From NCBI GenBank assembly GCA_026627345.1, contig JAPNUP010000113.1:1-34205 (forward strand): DNA of 34,205 nt, read 5' to 3'. How positions within the stretch are numbered: position 1 is the first letter of the stretch; the number at the start of each line of letters is the position of its first letter. The notes below the pieces were generated by a model. It did no database searches. It was not told where the DNA came from and worked only from the letters and a program-made list of their open reading frames with translations. Position numbers and translations under genes: made by a program. Below, in pieces: positions 7,353-16,225 of this stretch. The stretch is from Bacillota bacterium. Its GTDB lineage: Bacteria > Bacillota > Bacilli > Alicyclobacillales > SLC66.

Positions 7353-8756
7353 TTACGCCGCGCGAACGGTCGAAGCTGTCCCTTGCCGGCGCCCACGTGT
7401 AGCGACCATATAGATCACAGAGGCAACCACAAAGCTCACATAGTAAGAGAGATCACCGAGTTGCGGATACTTAGCAGCGATAAAGCCTGTCATCAGCTCT
7501 TGATTGAAAAACGGCATAGACACGACAAACCCGATGATGAGCGCGTAGAACCCTGCTCTCACTTTCCCACTGTTCTCATAGAAATCAGAGACGTCCACAG
7601 AGTGGCGGCGGAACAAGAAGTAATCGGTCACGACGATAGCCAACCACGGACTGACCCAATAAGACAGTACATACAGGAAGTTGCTGTAGTTGTTATAGTA
7701 GCCGGACCGTCCACCGATGTAAGAGAGGATACCACCCAAGATCCCGATAAAAAGAGCAGCTACCCAGCGTTTTGGGGTCAACGCGCGAATCCACTTGACA
7801 TCCATCGACAGCAGTGACAACGAACCCGAGTAGATATTTAACACGTTGGCAGTGACCGTCCCTAGCATAATCCCCAGCATCGTGATGACGCCGAGCGCAT
7901 GCGGTAAAATCCCAGAGATCAGGTCAGTAGGCACCACGACACTCTTCACGGTAGCAAGACCTGCACCGAGCAGTTCGAGCCACACGCTGGGAATCACATT
8001 GCCCCAGAAAGCGGCCGCAAATGTCTTCCAGAACGAAGAATTAGCCGGCAAATAACGACTATAGTCGGAACTGAACGTCATCCACCCCATCATGTAAGAC
8101 AAGACAACGCCGATCGACAGGATAAACGCACCACTAGTGCCCATCGCACCTTGTGCCTTGACGTTTTCTGCGATGTTGAAGTGAATGTGGCCCCAAGCAT
8201 ATACGGTGAGCAAGATAAAGATGACGGCGAGGATAAGTGCAGACGCCTTTTCCACCCAGTGAATCAGATTATGTCCATAGACACTAACGATGGCTTGAAT
8301 CACTACCATGATAATCAGGTCGGGCAAGAAACCGATCGGTAACAACCATTGTAAAGCATACACCCCGAGTACTGTATTTACTGCATACCAGCCTACGCCA
8401 GCGATGAAATTGGCGATTGCCGGCAAGAAATTGCCCAAGAAACCAAAGGCGCTGCGAGACTGAATCAGTTGGGGCACGCCCCAGCGATACCCAAACGTCG
8501 TGAGAAAGGCGATGGCGCCAGCACCCACGATATTGCCTATCAGTACAGCGATCGCCGCCTGCCACATATTCAAACCAAAAAACAGCACCGGCAGCACGCC
8601 TACAGTCAGGGTTGCAAATTCAAGGTTGGCCGAAAACCACAGAGTAAAGACGTTTCGCGGACGCCCATGTCTCTCATGTGTAGAGATGGGGTCGATACCG
8701 TGCGGCTCAACATGAAGAACCTCTTCTCCGTAAAACTCAGTCGACTGCAGTTCCAT
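7353..8756 (-). CDS. NCS1 family permease, probably for purines or related nucleobases
   Basis: A 467-residue nucleobase:cation symporter-1 protein with about twelve membrane segments. N-terminal landmarks are GIDPISTHERHGRPRNVF, then LWFSANLEFATLTVGVLP and the helix-breaking GYRWGVPQLIQSRSAFG. WMTFSSDYSRYLPA follows in the middle, and YWVSPWLAIVVTDYF near the end. The family imports cytosine, purines, allantoin or hydantoins with H+ or Na+. Substrate cannot be read from sequence, but the double PurR box on its promoter points to purines. GGGAGGATC lies just before the ATG. It is monocistronic and shares a terminator region with the metal operon. Confidence 0.9.
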   Translation of the reverse strand: MELQSTEFYGEEVLHVEPHGIDPISTHERHGRPRNVFTLWFSANLEFATLTVGVLPVLFFGLNMWQAAIAVLIGNIVGAGAIAFLTTFGYRWGVPQLIQSRSAFGFLGNFLPAIANFIAGVGWYAVNTVLGVYALQWLLPIGFLPDLIIMVVIQAIVSVYGHNLIHWVEKASALILAVIFILLTVYAWGHIHFNIAENVKAQGAMGTSGAFILSIGVVLSYMMGWMTFSSDYSRYLPANSSFWKTFAAAFWGNVIPSVWLELLGAGLATVKSVVVPTDLISGILPHALGVITMLGIMLGTVTANVLNIYSGSLSLLSMDVKWIRALTPKRWVAALFIGILGGILSYIGGRSGYYNNYSNFLYVLSYWVSPWLAIVVTDYFLFRRHSVDVSDFYENSGKVRAGFYALIIGFVVSMPFFNQELMTGFIAAKYPQLGDLSYYVSFVVASVIYMVATRGRRQGTASTVRAA

Positions 8757-8800
8757 CGTGATCCTCCCGAGGATATCTTTTTTGTGAAGTGTACGCCTCT

Positions 8801-8828
8801 ATTGTACTTGAGAATCTTCGTTCGTCAA
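8801..8828 (-). promoter_or_regulatory. Promoter of the NCS1 permease
   Basis: On the minus strand -35 TTGACG (8823-8828) and -10 TACAAT (8801-8806), each a 5/6 match, are 16 bp apart. The expected start is near 8794. It lies directly downstream of the PurR box pair. Confidence 0.72.
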
Positions 8829-8832
8829 GCCA

Positions 8833-8878
8833 AAATACGAACAGATTATCAAAAAGTCTATCCATTGTTCGTATTAAT
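8833..8878 (-). promoter_or_regulatory. Double PurR box upstream of the NCS1 permease
   Basis: Two inverted copies of AATACGAACA lie at 8834-8843 and, as TGTTCGTATT, at 8866-8875, with 22 bp between them. Each contains the invariant CGAA of the Bacillus PurBox (AWWWCCGAACWWT). As 14-15-nt boxes they are 17 bp apart, matching the known two-box spacing. They lie just upstream of the -35, about -39 to -85. In Bacillus, PurR represses purine synthesis and uptake genes when PRPP is low. Confidence 0.78.
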
Positions 8879-9128
8879 GCCAATGGGCATATGCATCGGT
8901 ATTGATGGCTAAATGACAACGGTCTGCCGCCCTATGGATAGCTTGTACCAATGCAGCGAAATATATCGCACTTCGCAACCGCCCCTGCTACTGCGCTTGC
9001 GCAGGCACCGAAGTTCTGCCCCTTTTTCGCAAGAAGTGCTAGTATGAAACTAGTAGTTATGTACGGCAAAAGTTACTCCTTTACACCTGATAACCAACAT
9101 CAGTTCACACACGAAAGGATGATGTTAG
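8879..9128. other. Intergenic region before the FAD dehydrogenase
   Basis: This divergent spacer ends with the ribosome site GAAAGGATG of the dehydrogenase. I see no convincing plus-strand promoter. A 15-bp interrupted palindrome CTAGT-ATGAA-ACTAG at 9039-9053 contains a TAGTAT that could be a -10, and may be an operator, but no well-spaced -35 accompanies it. No RNA gene is recognisable. Confidence 0.35.
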
Positions 9129-10493
9129 ATGGATTTGCTCGCTGATCTACAAGCCATTTTACGCGCAGATCAGGTTACGGCCAACGAGACCATGCGCGAG
9201 CACCACAGCCGCGATGAATCGTATCACGCCCCCGTTTTACCTGATGTGGTCGTCTTTGCTGAATCCACAGAAGATGTGGTTCAGGTGCTACGTTACGCAC
9301 ATGAACATGACGTTCCCGTTACGCCTTTCGCTGTCGGCAGCAGTTTAGAAGGCCATACTATCCCAGTGCAAGCTGGCATCAGCTTAGACTTGATGCGTAT
9401 GAATCGCATTCTTGAAGTGAGACCTGACGATTTTTTGGTCCGAGTTCAACCAGGTGTGACCAAAGATCAGCTGAACGCCGCACTGGCACGGCACGGACTG
9501 TTTTTCACTGTGGACCCTGGCGCGGACGCTTCCATGGGTGGGATGGCTGCCACGAATGCCAGTGGCACTACTACCGTTCGCTACGGTGTCATGCGCGATC
9601 AAGTCCGGGCTCTCGAAGTGGTGCTGGCGGACGGCACAGTGATGCACACAGGGACACTGGCCGCTAAGTCTTCATCCGGTTATCACTTGACAGGTTTATT
9701 AGTGGGCTCTGAAGGGACGCTCGGCGTATTCACGGAGCTGTGGTTACGCGTATACGGTTTGCCCGAGAAAGTCATGGCGGCGCGCGCCGCGTTCCCAGAT
9801 GTAGATGCCTGCGTCCGCGCCTCGACGGCGATCATGGGCGCAGGAGTCCCAGTGGCGCGTATGGAACTGGCAGATCCACACATATTACGAGGAGTCAATC
9901 GCTTTAAAGGGACCTCCTTTCCAGAAGTGCCAACACTGTTTCTCGAATTTCACGGCAGTTCCTCCTCCCTCACACAGGACGTGGAGACCGCAAGGGCACT
10001 ACTAGAAGACGAGGGGTGCATGGCCTACGAAATGGTGGCTACAGAAGACGAGAGGCGCCGTTTATGGGATGCCCGACATGTCGCGGCCACGGCGTTTACA
10101 GCGCAATTCGCTGGCAAACGGCACCTCGCTACAGATGTTTGCGTCCCCTTGTCGCGACTGGCGGAAGCGGTCGCCCATGCACGCCAATGGATCGACGCTT
10201 CAGATATCGACGGCGGGATTGTCGGTCACGTCGGAGATGGGAATTTCCATGCGATTCTAGCTGTGGACCCTGACAATGCAAGCGAAGTCGCCGAAGCCTA
10301 CCGCATTCACGAGCGAATGGTTGAACACGCTTTAGCGTTGGGAGGCACCTGTACAGGCGAACATGGCGTAGGACTCGGCAAACGCAAGTTTCAAGTGGCT
10401 GAGCACAGCGACTCCTTAGCCATGATGCGTCAGATTAAGTGTGTGTTTGATCCGAAGGGGATTCTCAACCCAGGCAAATTAGTGAGTGAATAG
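9129..10493 (+). CDS. FAD-linked D-lactate/glycolate dehydrogenase (GlcD/Dld family)
   Basis: A 454-residue flavoprotein that oxidises a D-2-hydroxy acid, passing electrons to a quinone, cytochrome or partner protein. The FAD-binding type 4 domain covers about 35-175, with PFAVGSSLEGHT and PGADASMGGMAATNASGTTT. The C-terminal FAD-oxidase domain carries GHVGDGNFHAIL and GTCTGEHGVGLGKRKF, the metal and catalytic histidine motifs. The length fits a stand-alone D-lactate dehydrogenase (cytochrome) or the GlcD subunit. No GlcE or GlcF neighbour is present, which favours D-lactate or another free-standing enzyme. Its start follows a GAAAGGATG site. No regulator is adjacent. Confidence 0.9.
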   Translation: MDLLADLQAILRADQVTANETMREHHSRDESYHAPVLPDVVVFAESTEDVVQVLRYAHEHDVPVTPFAVGSSLEGHTIPVQAGISLDLMRMNRILEVRPDDFLVRVQPGVTKDQLNAALARHGLFFTVDPGADASMGGMAATNASGTTTVRYGVMRDQVRALEVVLADGTVMHTGTLAAKSSSGYHLTGLLVGSEGTLGVFTELWLRVYGLPEKVMAARAAFPDVDACVRASTAIMGAGVPVARMELADPHILRGVNRFKGTSFPEVPTLFLEFHGSSSSLTQDVETARALLEDEGCMAYEMVATEDERRRLWDARHVAATAFTAQFAGKRHLATDVCVPLSRLAEAVAHARQWIDASDIDGGIVGHVGDGNFHAILAVDPDNASEVAEAYRIHERMVEHALALGGTCTGEHGVGLGKRKFQVAEHSDSLAMMRQIKCVFDPKGILNPGKLVSE

Positions 10494-10593
10494 GGAGCTT
10501 GCGGGTGTGAGAGCAAAGACTTCCAGACATAGTGAAACCACATGTGACACACGCTAGGCGGGCAAGATCATCTCACATCTGGGGGTGTCGCCG

Positions 10594-10770
10594 ATGCCAA
10601 GCGCAGTCAAATGCATGGTAGAAGAGTGTGTATACAACCAGTCCTTGCATTGCACGGCCAGTGCCATCATGGTGAAAACGATCGGCAACGATATTGTGGG
10701 AACGAGCCGAGGCACCATGTGCGATACGTTCTCCTTCAGAAGTCCGGACCACAAGCCCGATCACTCCTGA
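10594..10770 (+). CDS. DUF1540 cysteine-rich mini-protein
   Basis: A 58-residue protein with the DUF1540 pattern: VKCMVEECVYN (C7, C12), then HCTASAI (C20) and TMCDTF (C43). The four cysteines suggest binding of a metal such as zinc, but the function of the family is unknown. Such proteins are common in spore-forming Bacillota. ATG 10594 is preceded by a GGGGGTG site at about 8 bp. An in-frame GTG at 10585 would overlap that site. It stands alone between the dehydrogenase and a terminator. No clear promoter was found in the 100 bp upstream. Confidence 0.75.
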   Translation: MPSAVKCMVEECVYNQSLHCTASAIMVKTIGNDIVGTSRGTMCDTFSFRSPDHKPDHS

Positions 10771-10786
10771 TGAAGTAAGCAGAGAC

Positions 10787-10823
10787 AAGAGGGATGGGTA
10801 GCCGAAACGGCCCCATCCCTCTT
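10787..10823. terminator. Bidirectional terminator between DUF1540 and the glycoside operon
   Basis: The 12-bp perfect stem AAGAGGGATGGG/CCCATCCCTCTT (10787-10798 and 10812-10823) encloses a second GCCG/CGGC stem with an AAA loop. It lies 16 bp past the DUF1540 stop and 8 bp past the beta-glucosidase stop on the other strand. U-tracts are weak on both sides, but the position and strength make it a convergent terminator. Confidence 0.82.
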
Positions 10824-10831
10824 GATATCTT

Positions 10832-12190
10832 CTACGCGCGCGTGCGAAACGACTTTAGTACGTCTGCATACCATAGCGCGGTGTCCTTCGGTATCCGCTC
10901 TTGCGTGTCATAATCTGTGTACACGATGCCGAATCGCTTGCTATACCCGAATGCCCATTCGAAGTTGTCCATGAACGTCCAGAGGAAATACCCACGCAGA
11001 TCGACACCATCGGCGATCGCGTCTGCGCATGCTTCGATGTGCTCCGATACATAGGCAGTACGCTCAGTATCATGAATGCGACCGTCTTCGACGACGTCTG
11101 GATAAGCCGCCCCATTCTCCGTCACATAGAGCGGAATGTCGCCGTAGTCGCGCTTGAGTCGATTCAGTAAATCGCGCAATGTGGACGCCTTGATCGGCCA
11201 TCCCATATCGGTGACGTGATCCTGCGGGGTTACATTTTGCAACTGCAGCAACTTATCCTCCTGATCGTGTTTGACCACGGCGTAGGAGTAAAAGTTGATT
11301 CCAAGAAAATCGGTCTTCGCGGCGATAATCGGAAGGTCCTCCGCCCGCATGGCGGCGGGTAAGCTCCCTAACCACTGCTCCATTTCCTTCGGATATTCGC
11401 CCTTTAGCACGGGATCAAGGAACCAGCGATTAGAGAAGACATCTTGTCGGGTCGCCGCCGCTTGATCCAGCGTATCGTCCGTAGCGGCATACACGGGGTT
11501 CAAGTTCAACGTAATTCCGATCTGACCAGTATGGCCTTGTGCGCGATACTCGTTGACAGCCAACCCGTGGGAAAGCAAAATGTGGTGGCTGGCGACAAGT
11601 GCCGTCTCCATATCCTGCAGACCAGGTGCATGCACGCCGAACAGATAGCCTAATACGGAAGCGCACCAAGGTTCATTGTGTGTGATAAACGATTGCACGC
11701 GATCGCCGAAGCGTCTAAATACCTCTGCCGCATACGCCTCGAAGCGATAGGCGGTATCTCTGTTCTTCCAGCCACCTTCATCCTCTAACGCCTGCGGAAG
11801 ATCCCAGTGGTAAAGGGTGACCAAAGGATTAATCCCTTGACCGAGAAGCTCATCGATCAGGCGATCATAGAAGTCAACACCTTTTTGATTCAGCTTCCCT
11901 TTCCCGTCTGGATAAAAGCGCGGCCAAGCGAAAGACAGTCGGTAGTTATCGTATCCCAGCTTCTTCATCAGTGCGAAATCTTGCGGATAGCGGTGATAGT
12001 GATCACACGCCGTATCGCCCGTGTCGCCGCCTATAACTTTCCCAGGCGTCCGGCTAAACGTATCCCAGATCGACACACCGCGTCCGTCTTCGGTCGCGGC
12101 ACCTTCAATTTGATACGATGCGGATGCGACCCCGAAACGAAATGTGGATGGAAATCTGGCTGCTAAGAGGTCTGGCTGTATGACCGGCAT
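10832..12190 (-). CDS. GH1 family beta-glucosidase
   Basis: A 452-residue glycoside hydrolase family 1 enzyme, cytoplasmic (no signal peptide), that releases glucose from cellobiose or aryl/alkyl beta-glucosides. FRFGVASASYQIEGA is the GH1 N-terminal signature. The acid/base glutamate is E173 in THNEPW and the nucleophile is E358 in VTENGAAY. GYFLWTFMDNFEW near the C-terminus supplies the sugar-binding loop. I chose ATG 12190 because AAAAAGGAGACAG precedes it. The open frame extends 41 codons further but without GH1 homology. It is the last gene of the minus-strand transporter-regulator operon, 49 bp after the LacI gene. A 6-phospho-beta-glucosidase is less likely because there is no PTS here. 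Confidence 0.95.
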   Translation of the reverse strand: MPVIQPDLLAARFPSTFRFGVASASYQIEGAATEDGRGVSIWDTFSRTPGKVIGGDTGDTACDHYHRYPQDFALMKKLGYDNYRLSFAWPRFYPDGKGKLNQKGVDFYDRLIDELLGQGINPLVTLYHWDLPQALEDEGGWKNRDTAYRFEAYAAEVFRRFGDRVQSFITHNEPWCASVLGYLFGVHAPGLQDMETALVASHHILLSHGLAVNEYRAQGHTGQIGITLNLNPVYAATDDTLDQAAATRQDVFSNRWFLDPVLKGEYPKEMEQWLGSLPAAMRAEDLPIIAAKTDFLGINFYSYAVVKHDQEDKLLQLQNVTPQDHVTDMGWPIKASTLRDLLNRLKRDYGDIPLYVTENGAAYPDVVEDGRIHDTERTAYVSEHIEACADAIADGVDLRGYFLWTFMDNFEWAFGYSKRFGIVYTDYDTQERIPKDTALWYADVLKSFRTRA

Positions 12191-12239
12191 AACTCTGTCT
12201 CCTTTTTGCTTGCATGTTGGTCCCACATACACGGTGTGG

Positions 12240-13298
12240 CTACTGCGCTTGCTGAATGTCTCTGGCCAGCAAGCTTGGGATAACCGGCAACGGCCTCGTA
12301 CTCCCGCGTACAATCAGTCTCGTTGGCAACGTGTAGTACATCGGTACCCCCAGGGGATTGCCTTCGATGAGTTGCAGCATCATTTGCGCTGCCAAACGGC
12401 CAATCTCATCTTTGTCCTGCCTGATCGTCGTCAACTGCGGGTATACAAAGGAAGCGCCATCAATATCATCAAACCCAGTTACACTGATGATATCAGGCAC
12501 CTTGACGCCCGCTTTTTGAAGCGTCTGCAAAACCCCGATCGCCGTACCATCAGCAGAGCAGACGATGACGTCCGGATATTCAGGCAGACTAAGTATCCGT
12601 TCACAGGCGCGCACGCCGCCCTCCACTGTAAAGTCGCCATCCACCACCCACTCAGGCTTCGGCTGCATCCCCATCATGGCCATCGCTCCATAAAACCCTT
12701 GCAGACGCTCGCGGCTCACGGGAAGATCCAAGGGGCCATGCGCAAAAGCAAACCGCGAATATCCATTGGCATGCAGCATCAGCACCACTTCATGAATGGC
12801 ACGCCTGTTATCCGAATTGACTGATCCACCGCGGCTTGAGGTCGTCGCAAAGTCCACTCCGACTACCGGGATCTCAGACGCCACCAACAGGTCAATCGAC
12901 TCGTCTGGTGGCCCCAGTAAAAGAACGCCATCCACATCGCGATAGCGTACGCGATCGGCGAGATCGTACTTTTGGATAAAAGGCATCGACGTGCTGCAAA
13001 AGATAATGACATCGTATCCCTGCATGCCAACGTAATTCTTGAAAACATCGAGGACGTGAGCGATAAAAGGTTGGCGTAGTCCTGGACCAGAAATACTCGG
13101 ATAGTGCACCCCGATGGTAAATGATTTTTGCGTGACCAGATGGCGGGCAGATGCTTTGGGAAAGTACCGTAGCTCCTCTACCACTTGCAAAATACGCGCC
13201 TTGGTGTCTGCGTTGATATCCGAATACCCGTTAAGCGCTCGCGATACGGCTGATACAGATACACCCGCGCGCTTGGCGACATCCTTGATGGTTGCCAT
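12240..13298 (-). CDS. LacI-family transcriptional regulator
   Basis: A 352-residue repressor. Residues 1-55 are the LacI helix-turn-helix and hinge, with TIKDVAKRAGVSVSAVSRAL, and YFPKASARHLVTQKS follows. The rest is a periplasmic-binding-protein-like sugar sensor (TIGVHYPSI, DGVLLLGP, AHGPLDLPVSRERLQGF, VTGFDDIDGA). It lies between the ABC transporter and beta-glucosidase genes on the same strand, so it very probably controls this operon in response to an imported sugar. Palindromes with central CG in the divergent promoter region (19167-19302) are candidate sites. A GGGGGGA ribosome site precedes the ATG and partly overlaps a GGTCC/GGACC hairpin. Confidence 0.93.
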   Translation of the reverse strand: MATIKDVAKRAGVSVSAVSRALNGYSDINADTKARILQVVEELRYFPKASARHLVTQKSFTIGVHYPSISGPGLRQPFIAHVLDVFKNYVGMQGYDVIIFCSTSMPFIQKYDLADRVRYRDVDGVLLLGPPDESIDLLVASEIPVVGVDFATTSSRGGSVNSDNRRAIHEVVLMLHANGYSRFAFAHGPLDLPVSRERLQGFYGAMAMMGMQPKPEWVVDGDFTVEGGVRACERILSLPEYPDVIVCSADGTAIGVLQTLQKAGVKVPDIISVTGFDDIDGASFVYPQLTTIRQDKDEIGRLAAQMMLQLIEGNPLGVPMYYTLPTRLIVRGSTRPLPVIPSLLARDIQQAQ

Positions 13299-13355
13299 AG
13301 CTGGTCCCCCCGATCCGGACCCCTACAGAGCCCGGACCCTACTTATCTTGTCAAA

Positions 13356-14318
13356 TTACACCGCATAGTGACAAGCTACCGCGTGACCAGCATCCAAAGA
13401 TTGCAATGGCGGTTTTTCATTTCGGCACAGATCTGTCACGAGCGGACACCGGGTGGCGAAGACACAGCCTTTACGGCCCTCTAACAAATCTGGCGCTTGG
13501 TTACTCGTTTCCGGCAATGGTTGGCGCACTGGGTTCCCTGGCGTCGCTGCTAATAACAGCTTGGTATACGGGTGCATAGGTCGCCTCAAGAGATCCGACG
13601 ACTCAGCCGTCTCCATCACGTGTCCTCCGTATAACACCATGATCCGGTCACCAAAGTACCGAGCGGATGCGAGGTCATGCGTAATATACAGGAACGACAG
13701 GTTCATGTCGCGCTTAAGCTCATTCATCAGCTTGAGCACCCCTGCCCGGATCGACACGTCGAGCATCGAAATCGGTTCGTCAGCCACGAGAAACTTTGGA
13801 TTGACAGCTAGCGCGCGTGCGATAGCCACACGCTGCCGCTGGCCACCCGACAGTTCGTGCGGATACTTGATCCGCGTCTCTGGAACAGGTGTAAGACCTA
13901 CACGCTCCAGCAGTTCACCTGTACGGTCGTACAGTTCCGTCCCGCGCAAACCTTGGTGCTTCTTCAAAGGAAAGAACAAGTGCTGTTCGATGGTCTTGAC
14001 AGGATTGAGCGACCCGAAAGGGTCCTGAAAAATCATCTGCACATCATTGCGGTACCGAACGAGCGCCTGCCCTTTGATATGGGTGACATCCCGGTTTCCT
14101 ACTTGAATCGTCCCTGCACTGGGCTCCTCAATCCTGAGTAGCGCCTTGCCGATCGTGGTTTTCCCACTCCCCGATTCACCCACCAGCGCCAGCACTTCAC
14201 CTGAGTCAATGGTGAAGCTCACCCGGTCGACCGGCGTGATGAAACTGCGCCCGCGTCCGGTCCGAATCGGAAATCGTACGACCATGTCCTTTACGTCGAC
14301 AAGCGTAGCATTAGACAT
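13356..14318 (-). CDS. Opp/Dpp-type ABC transporter ATPase (OppF-like)
   Basis: A 320-residue ATPase of the peptide/sugar importer family. Walker A GESGSGKTT is near residue 49, the signature LSGGQRQRVAIARAL is near 160, and the Walker B is FLVADEP. The C-terminal oligo-HPY region has the CVFATRCPLV cysteine motif that in some homologues holds an iron-sulfur cluster. The start at ATG 14318 is chosen for the GAAGGTGGT site before it, and it overlaps the preceding ATPase gene by 8 bases. It forms the second nucleotide-binding half of the transporter. The LacI and GH1 genes downstream suggest the cargo is an oligosaccharide, as in the Opp-type cellobiose transporter Cbt of Pyrococcus furiosus. 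Confidence 0.92.
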   Translation of the reverse strand: MSNATLVDVKDMVVRFPIRTGRGRSFITPVDRVSFTIDSGEVLALVGESGSGKTTIGKALLRIEEPSAGTIQVGNRDVTHIKGQALVRYRNDVQMIFQDPFGSLNPVKTIEQHLFFPLKKHQGLRGTELYDRTGELLERVGLTPVPETRIKYPHELSGGQRQRVAIARALAVNPKFLVADEPISMLDVSIRAGVLKLMNELKRDMNLSFLYITHDLASARYFGDRIMVLYGGHVMETAESSDLLRRPMHPYTKLLLAATPGNPVRQPLPETSNQAPDLLEGRKGCVFATRCPLVTDLCRNEKPPLQSLDAGHAVACHYAV

Positions 14319-15300
14319 GTTGCACCACCTTCTCGCCTGCAAAGCGATGGCATTCGATCAATCCGTTTGGCGTATCATAGATCGGCGGCAAAGCGATCTT
14401 ACATTCTTCCGTCGCCACTGGACACCGTGGATGAAAAGCGCATCCACTCGGAAGGGTTACTAGGTCAGGCGGGTTGCCAGGAATGCCTTCGATAGTCACC
14501 TCATCAGCGGTCAGGCGCGGAATCGCGCGCAACAATCCCTCTGTATAGGGATGATGATGGCCCGCTTCCTGCAAACGTTGACTCGGTGTCACTTCCACGA
14601 AACGCCCTGCATACATGATGGCGACGCGTTGCGCCAGCTCTGCCACCAGGCTAAAATCGTGGCTGATAAACAGCACTGAGAATTTGATGTGACGCTGAAT
14701 CTCCTGGATCTGGTCCAAGATCGATCGCTGTACGACAACGTCAAGTGCCGTCGTCGGCTCGTCCATGATGACAAAAGCAGGCTCGAGTGCGATCGCGATC
14801 GCGATGACAACACGCTGGCGCATCCCACCCGATAGTTGGTGTGGGTAGTTCTTCAGGTATTTGCGGTCAATGCGCACCAAATCCAACAGTTCCTCTGCCC
14901 GAGCACGCGCTTGGGGCGGTGTGATCCCTTTACGGTGACTCGTCAAGGTGTCTATAATTTGCTGTTCCACTGTCATCACAGGGTTCAGCGCACTCATGGC
15001 GCTTTGAAACACCATCGAGATCTTCGCCCAGCGAAAAGCCCGGAGTTCAGTCGGAGACATTTTGTACATGTCCTGGCCCAGTACCTTAATCGTTCCTTCT
15101 TGCACGAACGCTGACCCTTTAAGCAACCGCATAATCGCGTATGCAAGCGTAGACTTGCCAGAACCTGACTCGCCGACTAACCCTACAATTTCTTCCGGAT
15201 AAATCTTCATGTTTACATGGTTGACAGCCCTCACTGGGCCTTTGGGTGTATCATACGCGACAGACAGGTTCTCGAGCTCAAGTACCGGAGTTTGCGACAC
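14311..15300 (-). CDS. Opp/Dpp-type ABC transporter ATPase (OppD-like)
   Basis: A 329-residue ATPase, paralogous to the next gene. It has Walker [10 protein letters not shown], the signature [17 protein letters not shown], Walker B FVIMDEP and the C-terminal [15 protein letters not shown] cysteine motif. The start is GTG 15300, supported by AAGGAGG at 7 bp, and it lies 23 bases inside the end of the preceding permease gene. Together with the OppF-like protein it would energise import. Overlaps on both sides indicate tight cotranscription. Confidence 0.92.
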   Translation of the reverse strand: MSQTPVLELENLSVAYDTPKGPVRAVNHVNMKIYPEEIVGLVGESGSGKSTLAYAIMRLLKGSAFVQEGTIKVLGQDMYKMSPTELRAFRWAKISMVFQSAMSALNPVMTVEQQIIDTLTSHRKGITPPQARARAEELLDLVRIDRKYLKNYPHQLSGGMRQRVVIAIAIALEPAFVIMDEPTTALDVVVQRSILDQIQEIQRHIKFSVLFISHDFSLVAELAQRVAIMYAGRFVEVTPSQRLQEAGHHHPYTEGLLRAIPRLTADEVTIEGIPGNPPDLVTLPSGCAFHPRCPVATEECKIALPPIYDTPNGLIECHRFAGEKVVQHV

Positions 15301-16225
15301 GAGACTTCCTCCTTCGCTTTGAATTGGCTAGACGCGGATTCGTGATCTGGTCCATGGCAAAATTCATCAAAGAAAAACTTGTCCCCACCAACGCGACGGC
15401 CAAGCCCGGCGGAACAAACCACCACCATGCGCCAGACAACATCGCGCCACCGCCATCGGCCATATACAAAATGACGCCCCAACTAGAAGTACTCATGCCT
15501 TCATATCCGAGAAAAGCGAGACCTGTTTCGGCGAGCATAGCACCTAGACAACCGTACATGAGGCTAGTTGCGACAATCGACGACATATTAGGCAAGATCT
15601 CGCCGAACATGATTCTCAGATCAGACATGCCCGATAACTTCGCTGCTACGACGAAATCACGATTGGCGAGCGACATGGTCTGCGAACGAAATACACGTGC
15701 GCCAAACGCCCAACCGGTCAAACCGATGATCATCCCAATGATGAGCGGCGACGTGCCTTTCACATAGGATTCGATCACGATCAATAAAGCGAGGCTTGGC
15801 AAGACGAGAAAGATGTTGGATACCGAGTTGAGTAATCCGTCGATCCATCCACCTCTGTAACCAGCATACATGCCCATCAGCAGTCCGATGATAAGCGAAA
15901 GACCTCCGCCAATCAACGAAACCATCAGTGTCGTTTGCGCGCCCCACACGAATTGCGAAAAAATGTCCTGACCCGTGTTGGTCGTGCCTAACAGATGCTG
16001 CCAGGATGGCGGCTGTAGCGGAATGAAGATATTAGCCTGCGGGTTATACGGTGCGAGCACCGGCGCAAGAATAGCCAATAGCACAAAAAACGCGAGAATA
16101 ATTAAGCCGGCTATTGCCCTTGGATGATGAAAGAACTTACTCCAGTTCCCTTTTCTGCGTTTTCTCTTCTTCATGCTAGGGGCGCCCGGATTCACACTCG
16201 GTAAAGTCGGAGACTGTGCGCTCAT
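15278..16225 (-). CDS. Opp/Dpp-type ABC transporter permease (OppC-like)
   Basis: A 315-residue permease. The long N-terminal cytoplasmic tail is very basic (KKRKRRKGNWSK near 19-30), followed by the first membrane helix at about 37-57 and five more. The BPD-transp family loop reads GMSDLRIMFGEILPNMSS. It starts at an ATG that shares one base with the OppB-like stop (TAATG), with GGAGGGG before it. With OppB it forms the membrane channel. Confidence 0.92.
   Translation of the reverse strand: MSAQSPTLPSVNPGAPSMKKRKRRKGNWSKFFHHPRAIAGLIILAFFVLLAILAPVLAPYNPQANIFIPLQPPSWQHLLGTTNTGQDIFSQFVWGAQTTLMVSLIGGGLSLIIGLLMGMYAGYRGGWIDGLLNSVSNIFLVLPSLALLIVIESYVKGTSPLIIGMIIGLTGWAFGARVFRSQTMSLANRDFVVAAKLSGMSDLRIMFGEILPNMSSIVATSLMYGCLGAMLAETGLAFLGYEGMSTSSWGVILYMADGGGAMLSGAWWWFVPPGLAVALVGTSFSLMNFAMDQITNPRLANSKRRRKSRVANSGT

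Noticed and set aside
12191-12313. A 41-residue N-terminal extension of the beta-glucosidase
   Set aside because: It overlaps the LacI gene end, lacks GH1 similarity, and the ATG at 12190 has a far better ribosome site.
12144-12824. A 226-codon open frame on the plus strand
   Set aside because: It overlaps the LacI gene and the start of the GH1 gene, and its translation shows no recognisable domain.
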